Below, piece by piece: positions 1-9,332 of a stretch of 64,000 bases of DNA. Source of the DNA: CAVYUC01 sp963771595 (GTDB lineage: Bacteria > Bacteroidota > Bacteroidia > Bacteroidales > Prolixibacteraceae); assembly GCA_963771595.1 (NCBI GenBank), contig CAVYUC010000014.1, positions 62,001 to 126,000 of the forward strand. Direction: 5' to 3'. The notes below the pieces were generated by a model. That model did no database searches. It worked only from the letters and a program-made list of their open reading frames with translations, and was not told where the DNA came from. The translations under genes and the position numbers were made by a program. Positions within the stretch are counted from its first letter, which is position 1, and each line of letters begins with the position of its first letter.

Positions 1-65
1 TCTACCTAAAAACATGAATATCAGATGTTTAAATATCGGACTTTAAAATTACCCGTCAAAACCTC

Positions 66-94
66 TTGTATTTAAAGATATAACACTAAATTTG
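66..94 (+). promoter_or_regulatory. Bacteroidota-type promoter of the cold-shock gene
   Basis: TTG at 66-68 is followed after 18 nt by TAAATTTG at 87-94, matching the Bacteroidota housekeeping pattern TTG-N19-TAnnTTTG. Transcription would start near 100, about 20 nt before the cold-shock ATG. The assignment rests on pattern only. Confidence 0.6.
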
Positions 95-123
95 TATTAA
101 TTATTATTTTTAATTTTTTAACA

Positions 124-315
124 ATGAATAAAGGAACTGTAAAATTCTTCAATAAATCTAAGGGATTTGGATTCATTACAGAAGATGGAACAAGTAAAGA
201 ACATTTTGTACACATTTCAGGATTAGTTGACGAAATCAATGAAGGTGACACCGTTGAATTTGAATTAAAAGAAGGAAAAAAAGGACTGAACGCCGTTAAT
301 GTAAGAGTGGTATAA
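124..315 (+). CDS. Cold-shock protein, CspA family
   Basis: This 63-residue protein is a single cold-shock domain, a five-stranded OB fold that binds single-stranded RNA and DNA and melts RNA structure in the cytoplasm. RNP1 is visible as KGFGFI at residues 13-18 and RNP2 around FVHIS at 28-32, with the usual acidic and glycine-rich C-terminal strands. The length is typical of the family. It is monocistronic: its own promoter lies just upstream and a strong hairpin terminator follows 26 nt after the stop. The leader is only about 20 nt, so the long thermosensing leader of E. coli cspA is absent. Family assignment is secure; whether it is cold-induced cannot be read from sequence. Confidence 0.93.
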   Translation: MNKGTVKFFNKSKGFGFITEDGTSKEHFVHISGLVDEINEGDTVEFELKEGKKGLNAVNVRVV

Positions 316-341
316 CTGCAATTGCATTTAACTGTTAAAAT

Positions 342-375
342 AAAAAACCTGTCGTTGAAAAATGACAGGTTTTTT
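342..375. terminator. Bidirectional intrinsic terminator
   Basis: A 12-bp stem (342-353 with 364-375) has an A-run on the left arm and a T-run on the right arm. It can therefore end both the rightward cold-shock transcript and the leftward transcript leaving the DUF2905 gene. Confidence 0.8.
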
Positions 376-402
376 ATTTTTCACCAAAACCGGCACAAGC
401 AC

Positions 403-615
403 CTATTTCAAAAACCGAATTAAATTAACAATCACTGTAAGAATTCCGCTGATGAGAATCATGGATGTTATTGGAATAAAAACTTTGTTGTTCTCATTCT
501 CAATTCTTATGTCGCCCGGCAATTTACCAAACCAGTTAAAAACTGAAGGGACAAAATAAAGAAGTATTCCCACAACAATTAAAAGAATTCCTGCAATAAT
601 AAACCATCGTGCCAT
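403..615 (-). CDS. DUF2905 family small membrane protein
   Basis: This 70-residue inner-membrane protein has two hydrophobic segments near the two ends and the central motif GKLPGDIRIE followed by FIPITSM, which marks the DUF2905 family. Its function is unknown. I chose the ATG at 613-615 because a purine-rich GGAGAGA lies just before it and homologues usually begin with MARW. A longer reading would start at 645 inside the upstream gene. It sits 13 nt downstream of the Mut7-C gene on the same strand, so the two are probably co-transcribed and end at the bidirectional terminator. Confidence 0.85.
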   Translation of the reverse strand: MARWFIIAGILLIVVGILLYFVPSVFNWFGKLPGDIRIENENNKVFIPITSMILISGILTVIVNLIRFLK

Positions 616-628
616 AATCTCTCCAATA

Positions 629-1432
629 TTAGTTGTTTTTATCATTCTCTTCTTTAAGAGTTTTTATAAGCCTTGTAATTTCCTGATAATGTGAACCTTT
701 CCAGTAATTTTTATTGCAATTGGCACATTCCCAAAACTCTTCGTAATATTTAATTGTATCGGGAAAAATGCGGTTAACAATACTGGATTTATCCACTTTG
801 ATTAACCGGCCGTTGCAAACCGAACATCGTGTAAATGGTTTAAAATTATTTATTAACTGCAACCGGGAAACCACTTCTTTTAATTGTTTCGAAGGATTGT
901 CGTTTCGCAGCCAGTAACCATGTGTAACTTTATTATGCGTAAAAATTCCTTTGTCGCGGGTTAAAATAATTCTTTTTTCTGCTGCTGCTGTTTCAATAAT
1001 TTCATTGTCGTCAAAATCATTTCTGAATAAAGTGTCAAATCCCAGCAACCGTAATTTCGGAGCCAGTTTTCCCAGGTTTACATCAACAATAAACTTTATT
1101 TTCCGGAGCGGTTCCGGGCGCAACCGAAGTACAGGAGAAATATCCAACGATTCAAAAACAGGATAAACCGAAACGTATTCATTTCCTTTCATCAGATAGC
1201 TAAAATTAACCGAATTGCCATTTACAAGAATTAAATCAACTTCGGTATGCGGAACACCAACCGATTCAATAACATTTTTAACCGAAGGTTTTCCTTTGAA
1301 TTTATATACAAATGCTCTTTTTTGTTTGGACAATTCAAGATGCTCATTCAATTCCTCATAAAACCGGAAAAAAGCCTCTCGCACAACCGGTGAATGATTA
1401 TCTTCATGTTTTATTTTTTCATCTTCCTGCAT
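629..1432 (-). CDS. Mut7-C RNase-domain protein with ubiquitin-like N-terminus and zinc ribbon
   Basis: The 267-residue protein has three parts. Residues about 40-100 resemble the Mut7-C ubiquitin-like domain. Residues about 112-200 are the Mut7-C PIN-like nuclease domain, with candidate acidic metal ligands at D117 (FIVDVNLGKLA) and D160 (LTRD). The C-terminus has a zinc ribbon with cysteines at 203, 206, 236 and 239. The family is named after the C-terminal domain of an animal exonuclease and is presumed to be an RNA-cleaving cytoplasmic enzyme, but bacterial members are not well studied. It is probably co-transcribed with the DUF2905 gene downstream. Confidence 0.85.
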   Translation of the reverse strand: MQEDEKIKHEDNHSPVVREAFFRFYEELNEHLELSKQKRAFVYKFKGKPSVKNVIESVGVPHTEVDLILVNGNSVNFSYLMKGNEYVSVYPVFESLDISPVLRLRPEPLRKIKFIVDVNLGKLAPKLRLLGFDTLFRNDFDDNEIIETAAAEKRIILTRDKGIFTHNKVTHGYWLRNDNPSKQLKEVVSRLQLINNFKPFTRCSVCNGRLIKVDKSSIVNRIFPDTIKYYEEFWECANCNKNYWKGSHYQEITRLIKTLKEENDKNN

Positions 1433-1621
1433 TCTGCTTCAACCTATTATAATATAAATAGAAAAAACTGGTTTAAAAAATTTTTCTGTACGTTTTAAAA
1501 CACTTCATTTTCAAGCCTGTAAAAAATTGTGTACTTTAAACTTTTTCATAATTTTATACAAATATCGAAAGGTAACAATTTGAAAAAAAAGCTTCCCGAT
1601 AATAAATCAACTTTCTTCCAA

Positions 1622-3349
1622 ATGAACCTGAAAAAACTGAAATTCGAATACAAAATAACACTCATTTACCTGTTAATCGGATTGTTGTGGATCCTGCTTT
1701 CCGATCTGATCCTGGAAAAACTGACACTCTACAATAAATCGTTCACATACTTTCAGTCGGTAAAAGGCAGTTTTTTTGTTATTCTAACTGCGCTGCTGTT
1801 GTTTATACTTGTCCGCAGGCAAAGCCAAAAACAAATGCAATCGGCACAAAAATTAAACATCAGCAATCAAAAATATAAAGCTATTTACGAAAAGGCGCCA
1901 CTTGCCTACCAATCGCTCGATTCTGATGGAAAAATAAATGAAGTAAATCCGACATGGCTCGAAATAACGGGCTATAATCGCCAGGAGATAACCGGAAAAC
2001 AGTTTTATGATTTTTTAAATACTGAAAGCCGGGAGCAATTCATAAATTTTTATCCTGAATTCAAAAAAAACAAAGCAGTAAAAAATGTAATGTTTCAATT
2101 CAGGAAAAAAAACGATGAACTTATTACTATTCTGTTTGAAGGGAATGCCGTATTCGATGACGACGGGAATTTCATTCAGTTTTACAGCGCATTTACCGAT
2201 TTTACCGAAGAATATAATACAACCAAAAATCTGATTCTCAGCGAAAAAAGATACAAGGCCCTTTTTAACGAAAATAAATCGATAATTCTGCTTACCGACA
2301 CTGAAACAGGAAATGTTTTTGATGCCAATGCAGCAGCACTAAAATTTTACGGCTACACCATTGAGCAGATTAAAAACCTGAATGCAAGTGATATAAATAT
2401 TTTATCGGAGAATGAAATAAAGGATGAAAAAAAGGCTGCTGAAAAAGAAGGCCGGAACTATTATCATTTCAGGCACAGGTTGGCCGGCGGCAAAATTAAA
2501 GATGTACAGGTTTACAGCGGAAACCTGGCCACGCAAAACAAACAACTGAAATATTCTGTCATCCATGATATTACACAACAGGTAGAAGCCGAAAATAATT
2601 TAATTGCCGCAAAATTAAAAGCCGAAGAAAGCGACCGCTTAAAAACCGCATTTCTGGCCAATATGAGCCATGAAATCCGGACACCGATGAATGGAATAAT
2701 GGGTTTCACCAAACTTCTTGAAAAAAAAGAATTAACCGCTGCGCAACATCAACTGTATTTAGACCTTGTAACAAAAAGCAGTGAACGTCTTTTAAACACC
2801 ATTAATGATATTATTGAAATATCGAAAATTGAAGCAGGACAAACATCGCTTCGCTTAACCGAACTGGATTTGCACGAATTTATGACTTACCTTTTCAGCT
2901 TTTACAAACAGGAAGCCGAAAGTAAGGGATTGCAATTCAAAAGGACGGAAACTGGATATCCAAATAATTTATTTATTACTACCGATAAAATTAAACTGGA
3001 GTCTATACTTTCGAATCTTATAAAAAATGCCATTAAATTCACCGAAAAAGGATTTGTGGAAATGGGATGTAAAAGGAATGGCAACAACTATGAATTCTAT
3101 GTAAAAGATAGTGGTGTTGGAATACCCAAAGAGAAACAAGGACAGATATTCAACCGATTTGTGCAGGCCGATAATTCGCTCACCAAACCATACGAAGGTT
3201 CGGGGTTGGGGCTGTCAATTGCCAAAGCTTATGCAAAAATGCTGCATTCAAAAATAAAAGTAGAATCGGAAGTGGATAAAGGCAGTACTTTCCGGTTTGA
3301 ACTAAAAACCAAATCTTCTGAAAAGACTCAGCAACAGTTGCTGTTTTAA
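1622..3349 (+). CDS. Membrane-bound PAS-domain sensor histidine kinase
   Basis: This is an inner-membrane two-component sensor without a receiver domain. From the ATG at 1622 it has 575 residues. Two membrane segments (about 12-33 and 51-65) flank a short external loop. Two PAS domains follow (about 75-200 and 205-320), then the dimerisation/phosphoacceptor helix FLANMSHEIRTPMNG with phospho-His 350. The ATPase domain has an N box (ILSNLIKNAIKFT), a G1 box (DSGVGIP) and a G2 box (GSGLGLSIAKAY). A GTG at 1529 would add 31 residues of unlikely coding sequence. No response regulator gene adjoins it, so it is an orphan kinase with unknown signal and partner. Confidence 0.9.
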   Translation: MNLKKLKFEYKITLIYLLIGLLWILLSDLILEKLTLYNKSFTYFQSVKGSFFVILTALLLFILVRRQSQKQMQSAQKLNISNQKYKAIYEKAPLAYQSLDSDGKINEVNPTWLEITGYNRQEITGKQFYDFLNTESREQFINFYPEFKKNKAVKNVMFQFRKKNDELITILFEGNAVFDDDGNFIQFYSAFTDFTEEYNTTKNLILSEKRYKALFNENKSIILLTDTETGNVFDANAAALKFYGYTIEQIKNLNASDINILSENEIKDEKKAAEKEGRNYYHFRHRLAGGKIKDVQVYSGNLATQNKQLKYSVIHDITQQVEAENNLIAAKLKAEESDRLKTAFLANMSHEIRTPMNGIMGFTKLLEKKELTAAQHQLYLDLVTKSSERLLNTINDIIEISKIEAGQTSLRLTELDLHEFMTYLFSFYKQEAESKGLQFKRTETGYPNNLFITTDKIKLESILSNLIKNAIKFTEKGFVEMGCKRNGNNYEFYVKDSGVGIPKEKQGQIFNRFVQADNSLTKPYEGSGLGLSIAKAYAKMLHSKIKVESEVDKGSTFRFELKTKSSEKTQQQLLF

Positions 3350-3374
3350 TAAAGATTCATAAAGAATCAGAAAT

Positions 3375-4676
3375 TCATTTCTTATCGGTGAAGAGGTGAA
3401 AAAATCCATGAGCCCGCCGTTTTTCATTGTCGCGCCCAGTACCTTCCACCACGTAATAATAAACACCCGGACTTGCCTGGCGCCCTCCCAGCCGGCCATC
3501 CCAAACAGTTTCTTCCCAAATATTATCGAATCCGCGGATGTTATCTTTACTCCAGTAATGAATCCGTTTTCCCCAGCGGTTAAAAATCGAAATTTTAATA
3601 TTTTGCATCGACCAGAATTTCACAATAAAATAATCATTGGTGCCGTCCCCATTTGGTGTGAAAACATTGGGGACTGCAATAAATGAGGTATCTACCACAA
3701 TAAATTCGTCGATGTAAGCTGTGTCAACACAAGTTTGATTTTCCGAAATATTTTTTGAAACAAGTTTTACATTGTACGTTCCCGAATTCTCGAACGTATA
3801 AACAGGATTTTGGTCATACGCTACAATCATAATACTATCGATGGGTTGCTGCGAATTTGCTGCTTCCCTTTTTATTTCATCCAAATCACGGTAAATAAAC
3901 CACTCAAACTGATCGGGATCTCCATTCAACGACTGGTTGTTAAAACTAACCAGCAAAGGAGCTTCTCCATTTTGCGGATCCACCGTAAATTTGGCTTCGG
4001 TAACAATTGATTCATAAAAAACATTTGTGGTTGTTTCGCATCCAAACCGGTCATAAACCCTGAGCGTATAATCCGTATCTTCTGCCGGCGGGTTAAAAAT
4101 CTGAGGATTTAAAGTGGCTGCGACAATGTTATTCCCATCCAGCCACTGCACTTTAACATCTTTAAAAACATCGATTGCTGTGTTGCTGGCCAAATCATAA
4201 TATTGTAAACCAGCAGTTTCAAACGTTCCGTTTAATTTAAACGACTGGCAGGTTGATTCAGTCACTTCGCCACTTGCCGAAAACCACTCGTTGAAAATCC
4301 AGGACCTGTATATCTGTGTTGTTGCACCTTGAGTAATTGTAACGCGGTAACCGCCATCTGCAAGTGAAGTGATTGTAGATTCCTGCGCCTCGCTGCTTTC
4401 CGAGAAATAAAATTCGAATGCTCCGGTTGCGTTGTTGTATTTTTCCCACAAAAAAGTTTTGGTCCCCTCAAGATTGGTTTGTGCACGTAATGCACCTTCC
4501 GCTGCTCCTTCTGCCGGGGTACAAAAAATGTAAATACTGTCGGTTTCCTGAAAAACCGGGTAATTGGTTGATTCGGATGCCGAAGAACCCGGAGCTGAAA
4601 TTTGTGCCACTGAAACAGTTGTGTGGAGAATAAATAAAATAAAAATGAATAAGTATAAACTACTCTTTTTCTTCAT
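3375..4676 (-). CDS. T9SS type B sorting-domain (gliding motility-associated C-terminal) secreted protein
   Basis: This is a 433-residue secreted protein. It has a signal peptide (MKKKSSLYLFIFILF, cleavage likely after SVAQ), several extracellular Ig/PKD-like stretches, including VDPQNGEAPLLVSFNNQS, and a C-terminal CHU_C-type domain of about 90 residues. That domain begins at NVFTPNGDGTNDYF and contains SIFNRWGKRI, VWDGR and PGVYYY. This tail is the type B signal for export by the type IX secretion system. The ATG at 4676 is preferred because it opens the signal peptide; a TTG at 4685 is the only upstream alternative. The gene converges with the histidine kinase. Its ligand or surface role is not evident. 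Confidence 0.9.
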   Translation of the reverse strand: MKKKSSLYLFIFILFILHTTVSVAQISAPGSSASESTNYPVFQETDSIYIFCTPAEGAAEGALRAQTNLEGTKTFLWEKYNNATGAFEFYFSESSEAQESTITSLADGGYRVTITQGATTQIYRSWIFNEWFSASGEVTESTCQSFKLNGTFETAGLQYYDLASNTAIDVFKDVKVQWLDGNNIVAATLNPQIFNPPAEDTDYTLRVYDRFGCETTTNVFYESIVTEAKFTVDPQNGEAPLLVSFNNQSLNGDPDQFEWFIYRDLDEIKREAANSQQPIDSIMIVAYDQNPVYTFENSGTYNVKLVSKNISENQTCVDTAYIDEFIVVDTSFIAVPNVFTPNGDGTNDYFIVKFWSMQNIKISIFNRWGKRIHYWSKDNIRGFDNIWEETVWDGRLGGRQASPGVYYYVVEGTGRDNEKRRAHGFFHLFTDKK

Positions 4677-4780
4677 AAATACCAATCTTCTTTGAGCTAC
4701 AATATTAACGTATAATTTTTATTTAATTGTCCCGGCAACCACAAAAATCAGCATTTATCTGTTCAAAAAACAAGTTTCAT

Positions 4781-4788
4781 TATATTTG
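4781..4788 (+). promoter_or_regulatory. -7 element (TATATTTG) for the UvrD-type helicase gene
   Basis: TATATTTG matches TAnnTTTG and predicts a start near 4795. No clear TTG lies 19-21 nt upstream. It overlaps the earliest open-frame start of the helicase, which argues that translation begins downstream at 4867. Confidence 0.45.
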
Positions 4789-4866
4789 TTGAAAAATTGC
4801 TTTGCAGGAAAACCTGGACATAAAACATCATTTACTTTTGCTTTTAACTACAGAAAAAAATTTATT

Positions 4867-7191
4867 GTGCTTGATTACTTAAAGGATTTAAATAAATCTC
4901 AATACGATGCAGTTGTGCAAACTGAAGGTCCGGCGCTGGTAATTGCCGGCGCTGGCTCAGGTAAAACGCGCGTATTAACCTACCGCATTGCCCATCTGCT
5001 AAAACAAGGCGCGCGTCCTTCTACAATTCTGGCGCTTACTTTCACCAATAAGGCAGCTCGCGAAATGAAAGAACGCATTGCCAAAGTGGTTGGCGAAAAA
5101 GCCGCACGCTATCTCTGGATGGGAACATTCCATTCCATTTTTGCACGTATTCTCCGGACCGAGCACGAAGTTATCGGATACCCGGCCAATTTCACAATTT
5201 ACGACAGCGCCGACAGCAAAAGCCTCATTAAAACAATCCTGAGAAATTTTCAGCTCGATGACAAAATATACAAACCCGGGGTAGTCAGCGCCCGCATTTC
5301 GATGGCAAAAAATAATTTGCTAACTCCAAATTCCTACGCTCAAAATGCCGAAATCAGAGGAATCGACAAAAACATGAGAATGCCTGCCATTGCCGAAATT
5401 TATAAAGAATATGCCAAAAGGTGCTTTCTTTCCGGCGCAATGGATTTTGATGATTTATTGCTGAAAACCAACTTGTTGTTCCGCGACAATGAAGAGATTC
5501 TGAAAAAATACCAGCACCAGTTTGATTATGTTTTGGTTGACGAATACCAGGATACCAATTTTGCCCAATACCTGATAATTAAAAAGCTTGCGGCCGTTCA
5601 TAAAAACATTTGTGTTGTTGGCGACGATGCACAAAGTATATATTCATTCCGTGGCGCCCGGATAGAAAATATCCTCAATTTTCAATCTGATTATCCGAAT
5701 CATAAAATTTTTAAACTCGAACAAAATTACCGCTCCACACAAACTATTGTTAATGCGGCCAACAGCATTATTCTAAAAAACAGGAAACAGATTCCGAAAA
5801 CGGTCTTCTCGGAAAATGAAACCGGCACTTCAATTAAAGTGATTTCGGCGTTAACCGATAACGAAGAAGGATTTCTTGTGGCGCAGGAAATAGCACAAAC
5901 ACAGCTTCGCAATCACTACAATAATCTGGATTATGCAATTTTGTACCGCACCAATGCTCAATCCCGAATTTTTGAAGAAGCGCTGCGAAAACGAAATATC
6001 CCATATAAAATATACGGCGGCTTAAGTTTTTACCAACGAAAGGAAATAAAAGATTTGCTGGCATATTTTCGCCTGATAATCAATCCTTCAGACAATGAAG
6101 CGCTGAAACGAATTATCAATTTTCCGGCACGCGGAATTGGCAGCACCACCATTGCCAAACTGGAAACCGAAGCGGTAAGAAATGAAAAATCAGTTTGGCA
6201 GGTTATTATCGAATTGCCGGGAAACAACAACATCAGCCTTAATAAAGGAACCGTTTCCAAACTGCTGGTTTTTAAAAATCTCATTCTTGATTTTGTTAAT
6301 TTTTCAGATGTAAATGATGCATTTGATACCGCTAAATCTATTGCCGAGAAAACCGGTATTTTAAAAGAATTGTACAACGATAAATCGCCGGAAGCGTTGA
6401 GCAGGCACGAGAATATACAGGAACTGCTGAACGGAATTCAGGAATTCAGTATTAATGCCATTGAAGAAGGTCGCACCGCCAAACTGGCCAATTATCTGGA
6501 AGATGTGGCTTTGCTTACCGATCAGGACAATGAAAAAGATGAAGACCGGGATAAAGTGACATTAATGACTATTCATTCTGCCAAAGGACTTGAATTTAAA
6601 AATGTTTTTGTGGTTGGACTGGAAGACAATCTTTTTCCATCGTCACAATCCGACGAAAAAAACAAACCCGAAGCATTGGAAGAAGAACGGCGGCTATTTT
6701 ATGTGGCACTAACCCGCGCCAAAGAAAATGCATGGTTTTCGCACGCCAACCAACGTTACCGATGGGGAAAACTCGATTTTTGCTCTCCCAGCCGGTTTCT
6801 TCTCGAAATGGAAGAAAAATTTTTGGACGGCGGTGATTTCAAAAATCCGGCAAAACCGGCAGCTCCCGCAAACAGCTTTCAACGAAATACGGCAAACCAC
6901 AACTTTCTTAAACGCCCGCAGGGAAGATCTTTCGGAAACCAGGGTGCACAAAACATTTTCAACCGCAAACACGTTCAATTAAAAGAACCTGAAAAACAGG
7001 AGAGTTCTTTTACTGGCGACGATCCAGGAAAAATTGTACAGGGAATGGTAGTGGAACATCAGCGTTTTGGCGAAGGAAAAGTTATTAAAACAGAAGGAGT
7101 TGCTCCAAATATAAAAGCCACTGTTTTTTTTCCTAATGCAGGACAAAAACAGCTGTTGCTGAAATTTGCCAAACTAAAAATTATTGGTTAG
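4867..7191 (+). CDS. UvrD/PcrA-type superfamily 1A DNA helicase
   Basis: This is an ATP-driven 3'-5' DNA helicase of the UvrD/PcrA/Rep type, used in nucleotide excision repair, mismatch repair and removal of proteins from DNA. All core motifs are present: Q motif LNKSQYDAV (8-16), Walker A GAGSGKT (28-34), Walker B DEYQDTN from residue 225, motif IV QNYRST, motif V TIHSAKGLEF and motif VI EERRLFYVALTRAKE. The C-terminus has the PcrA/UvrD Tudor-like module (GMVVEHQRFGEGKV). I chose the GTG at 4867 (774 residues) because homologues start at DYLKDLN. A TTG at 4786 would place the start inside the promoter element. The gene stands alone. UvrD and PcrA cannot be separated by sequence here. Confidence 0.93.
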   Translation: MLDYLKDLNKSQYDAVVQTEGPALVIAGAGSGKTRVLTYRIAHLLKQGARPSTILALTFTNKAAREMKERIAKVVGEKAARYLWMGTFHSIFARILRTEHEVIGYPANFTIYDSADSKSLIKTILRNFQLDDKIYKPGVVSARISMAKNNLLTPNSYAQNAEIRGIDKNMRMPAIAEIYKEYAKRCFLSGAMDFDDLLLKTNLLFRDNEEILKKYQHQFDYVLVDEYQDTNFAQYLIIKKLAAVHKNICVVGDDAQSIYSFRGARIENILNFQSDYPNHKIFKLEQNYRSTQTIVNAANSIILKNRKQIPKTVFSENETGTSIKVISALTDNEEGFLVAQEIAQTQLRNHYNNLDYAILYRTNAQSRIFEEALRKRNIPYKIYGGLSFYQRKEIKDLLAYFRLIINPSDNEALKRIINFPARGIGSTTIAKLETEAVRNEKSVWQVIIELPGNNNISLNKGTVSKLLVFKNLILDFVNFSDVNDAFDTAKSIAEKTGILKELYNDKSPEALSRHENIQELLNGIQEFSINAIEEGRTAKLANYLEDVALLTDQDNEKDEDRDKVTLMTIHSAKGLEFKNVFVVGLEDNLFPSSQSDEKNKPEALEEERRLFYVALTRAKENAWFSHANQRYRWGKLDFCSPSRFLLEMEEKFLDGGDFKNPAKPAAPANSFQRNTANHNFLKRPQGRSFGNQGAQNIFNRKHVQLKEPEKQESSFTGDDPGKIVQGMVVEHQRFGEGKVIKTEGVAPNIKATVFFPNAGQKQLLLKFAKLKIIG

Positions 7192-7223
7192 TTCAAGGCT
7201 GAAGCACAAAAAATTATAAATAA

Positions 7224-7253
7224 TTGCAATTTGCAGGGAATTAATTAGTTTTG
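7224..7253 (+). promoter_or_regulatory. Promoter for the DUF4290-murA operon
   Basis: TTG at 7224-7226, a 19-nt spacer and TAGTTTTG at 7246-7253 fit the Bacteroidota consensus. The predicted start is near 7260, giving a leader of about 70 nt. Confidence 0.6.
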
Positions 7254-7330
7254 TACAAAATTACCACCGCGCACTAAAAGTTGATTACCTGATTTTTAAT
7301 TCGTCATTCGAAAAAAAAATAAATTTACAT

Positions 7331-7915
7331 ATGGATTATAATTCACAAAGAAAAAAACTTCCGTTGCCGGAATATGGAAGAAATATTCAAAATATGGTTG
7401 ACCATGTGGCCACCATTGAAGACCGGGAAGTGCGCAACCAGGCAGCTCAGACTGTTATTGATGTTATGGGTAATTTATATCCTTACCTTCGCGATGTTGC
7501 CGAATTCAAACACAAACTGTGGGATCATCTGGCTATAATGACCGATTTCAAACTCGATATCGATTATCCTTATGAACCGCCATCGCCCGATATTTTAACC
7601 GAAAAACCAAACCGGGTGCCATATAACCAACACCACTTAAAATACCGTCATTATGGTCTGGTTACCGAAAAAATGATTGATGCTGCCCTTAAAATGAATG
7701 AAGAAGAACAGCAAATAATGATTGAACAACTGGCCAACCACATGAAAAAATTGTATTTAATGTGGAACAAGGATTCAGTTGAAGACGAAAAAATTCTGAT
7801 GGATTTGGAAGAGCTTTCGGGTGGAAAACTAAAAGTTCCGAAAGATTTGAATCTTTCCGATGCAAAAGCGGTTTTCACTAAAAAGAAAAAGAAAAAGAAA
7901 AAATATTCCAACTGA
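7331..7915 (+). CDS. DUF4290 domain-containing protein
   Basis: The 194-residue soluble protein begins MDYNSQRKKLPLPEYGRNIQ, the hallmark of DUF4290, a family confined to Bacteroidota and of unknown function. It is mostly helical by composition. It ends in a strongly basic tail made of alternating Lys codons (KKKKKKKK near residues 184-191), which may bind nucleic acid or acidic surfaces. It is directly followed, after 3 nt, by murA. The pairing suggests co-expression with cell-wall synthesis, which is inference from position only. Confidence 0.85.
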   Translation: MDYNSQRKKLPLPEYGRNIQNMVDHVATIEDREVRNQAAQTVIDVMGNLYPYLRDVAEFKHKLWDHLAIMTDFKLDIDYPYEPPSPDILTEKPNRVPYNQHHLKYRHYGLVTEKMIDAALKMNEEEQQIMIEQLANHMKKLYLMWNKDSVEDEKILMDLEELSGGKLKVPKDLNLSDAKAVFTKKKKKKKKYSN

Positions 7916-7918
7916 TTA

Positions 7919-9223
7919 ATGTCGGCGTTTAAAGTAGAGGGTGGTTTTAAACTGCGGGGTTCGCTTGAACCTCAGGGAGCCAAAAACGAGGCGCTTCAGG
8001 TTATTTGTGCCAGCTTGCTTACCGATCAGGATGTTATCATCGAAAACATTCCCGAAATAAGGGATGTTCTCAAACTAATCGAAATTTTAAAAGGACTTGG
8101 AGTTCGGGTTGAACGACAGCAAAAAGGAAAATTTCTTTTTAATGCAGCAACAGTTAATATCGATTACCTTAAATCTCCGGAATATGCCGAACAGGCAGCC
8201 AGCCTTCGCGGATCGATTATGATTATTGGCCCGCTGCTGGCGCGTTTTGGCAAAGGTTTCATTCCGCAGCCCGGTGGCGATAAAATCGGGCGACGCAGAG
8301 TTGACGTTCATTTTTGGGGCTTTCAAAAACTGGGCGCTGTTTTTAATTTCGACGCGCAAAATTTATGGTACTCTGTTTCTGCGCCACACATGAAAGGCAG
8401 TTATATGCTGTTGGATGAAGCATCGGTAACCGGAACGGCCAATATTTTAATGGCCGCAGTTATGGCCGACGATAAAACAACCATTTACAATGCGGCCTGC
8501 GAACCTTACATTCAGCAACTTTGTAAAATGCTCGTTTCCATGGGAGCCAGCATTTCTGGCATCGGCTCCAATTTGCTTCATATTGAAGGTGTTAAACTGC
8601 TGAAAGGTTGTACACACCGGATTTTGCCCGACATGATTGAAGTGGGTAGTTTTATCGGCCTGGCAGCAATGACAGCTTCCGAAATTACCATCAAAAATGT
8701 GGGCATGGAACATTTGGGAATTATTCCGTCCTCCTTTCAGAAACTGGGAATAAAAATGGAACAAAATGGCGATGACCTGGAAATAAAGGAGAACAGTCAT
8801 TACGAAATTGAAAACTATATTGATGGTTCCATTTTATCCATTTCCGATGCACCGTGGCCCGGCCTTACACCCGACCTGCTAAGTGTTTTTCTGGTGGTGG
8901 CAACGCAGGCAAAAGGCAGTGTTCTAATTCATCAGAAAATGTTTGAAAGCCGCCTGTTTTTTGTCGATAAACTTATTGATATGGGTGCGCAGATTATTTT
9001 ATGCGACCCGCACCGGGCAACTGTTATTGGTTTAAACCGGGCCCAGAATTTACGGGCAACAAAAATGTCGTCACCCGATATAAGGGCAGGAATTGCTTTG
9101 TTAATTGCGGCCATGTCGGCAAAAGGAACAAGCATTATTGACAATATTGAACAAATTGACCGCGGATACGAAAATATTGATAAAAGATTAAATGAACTGG
9201 GGGCCAAAATCTCAAGATATTGA
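7919..9223 (+). CDS. murA: UDP-N-acetylglucosamine 1-carboxyvinyltransferase
   Basis: MurA transfers enolpyruvate from PEP to UDP-GlcNAc, the first committed step of peptidoglycan synthesis in the cytoplasm. The 434-residue length and the start FKVEGGFKLRGSLEPQGAKN are typical, including the Lys-Asn of the substrate-binding KNE-type motif. The mobile-loop segment reads PGGDKIGRRRVDVH. The catalytic Cys of E. coli MurA (Cys115) is therefore Asp here (D121). This natural Cys-to-Asp exchange is known to keep activity and prevent fosfomycin attachment. It is the second gene of a DUF4290-murA unit, 3 nt after the first stop. Confidence 0.95.
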   Translation: MSAFKVEGGFKLRGSLEPQGAKNEALQVICASLLTDQDVIIENIPEIRDVLKLIEILKGLGVRVERQQKGKFLFNAATVNIDYLKSPEYAEQAASLRGSIMIIGPLLARFGKGFIPQPGGDKIGRRRVDVHFWGFQKLGAVFNFDAQNLWYSVSAPHMKGSYMLLDEASVTGTANILMAAVMADDKTTIYNAACEPYIQQLCKMLVSMGASISGIGSNLLHIEGVKLLKGCTHRILPDMIEVGSFIGLAAMTASEITIKNVGMEHLGIIPSSFQKLGIKMEQNGDDLEIKENSHYEIENYIDGSILSISDAPWPGLTPDLLSVFLVVATQAKGSVLIHQKMFESRLFFVDKLIDMGAQIILCDPHRATVIGLNRAQNLRATKMSSPDIRAGIALLIAAMSAKGTSIIDNIEQIDRGYENIDKRLNELGAKISRY

Positions 9224-9332
9224 TTTATTGTCATTTACCCACATATTCATTTTTAGACTTTCAATGGCATGTTAATTGTTTGGCAAAAAATTATATTTTT
9301 GAAATCAGGAAAATAAATTAAAATAATACAAT

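Noticed and set aside
3329..3343. CAGCAACAGTTGCTG as a terminator of the histidine kinase gene
   Set aside because: It lies inside the coding end and its arms leave a one-base loop, which cannot fold.
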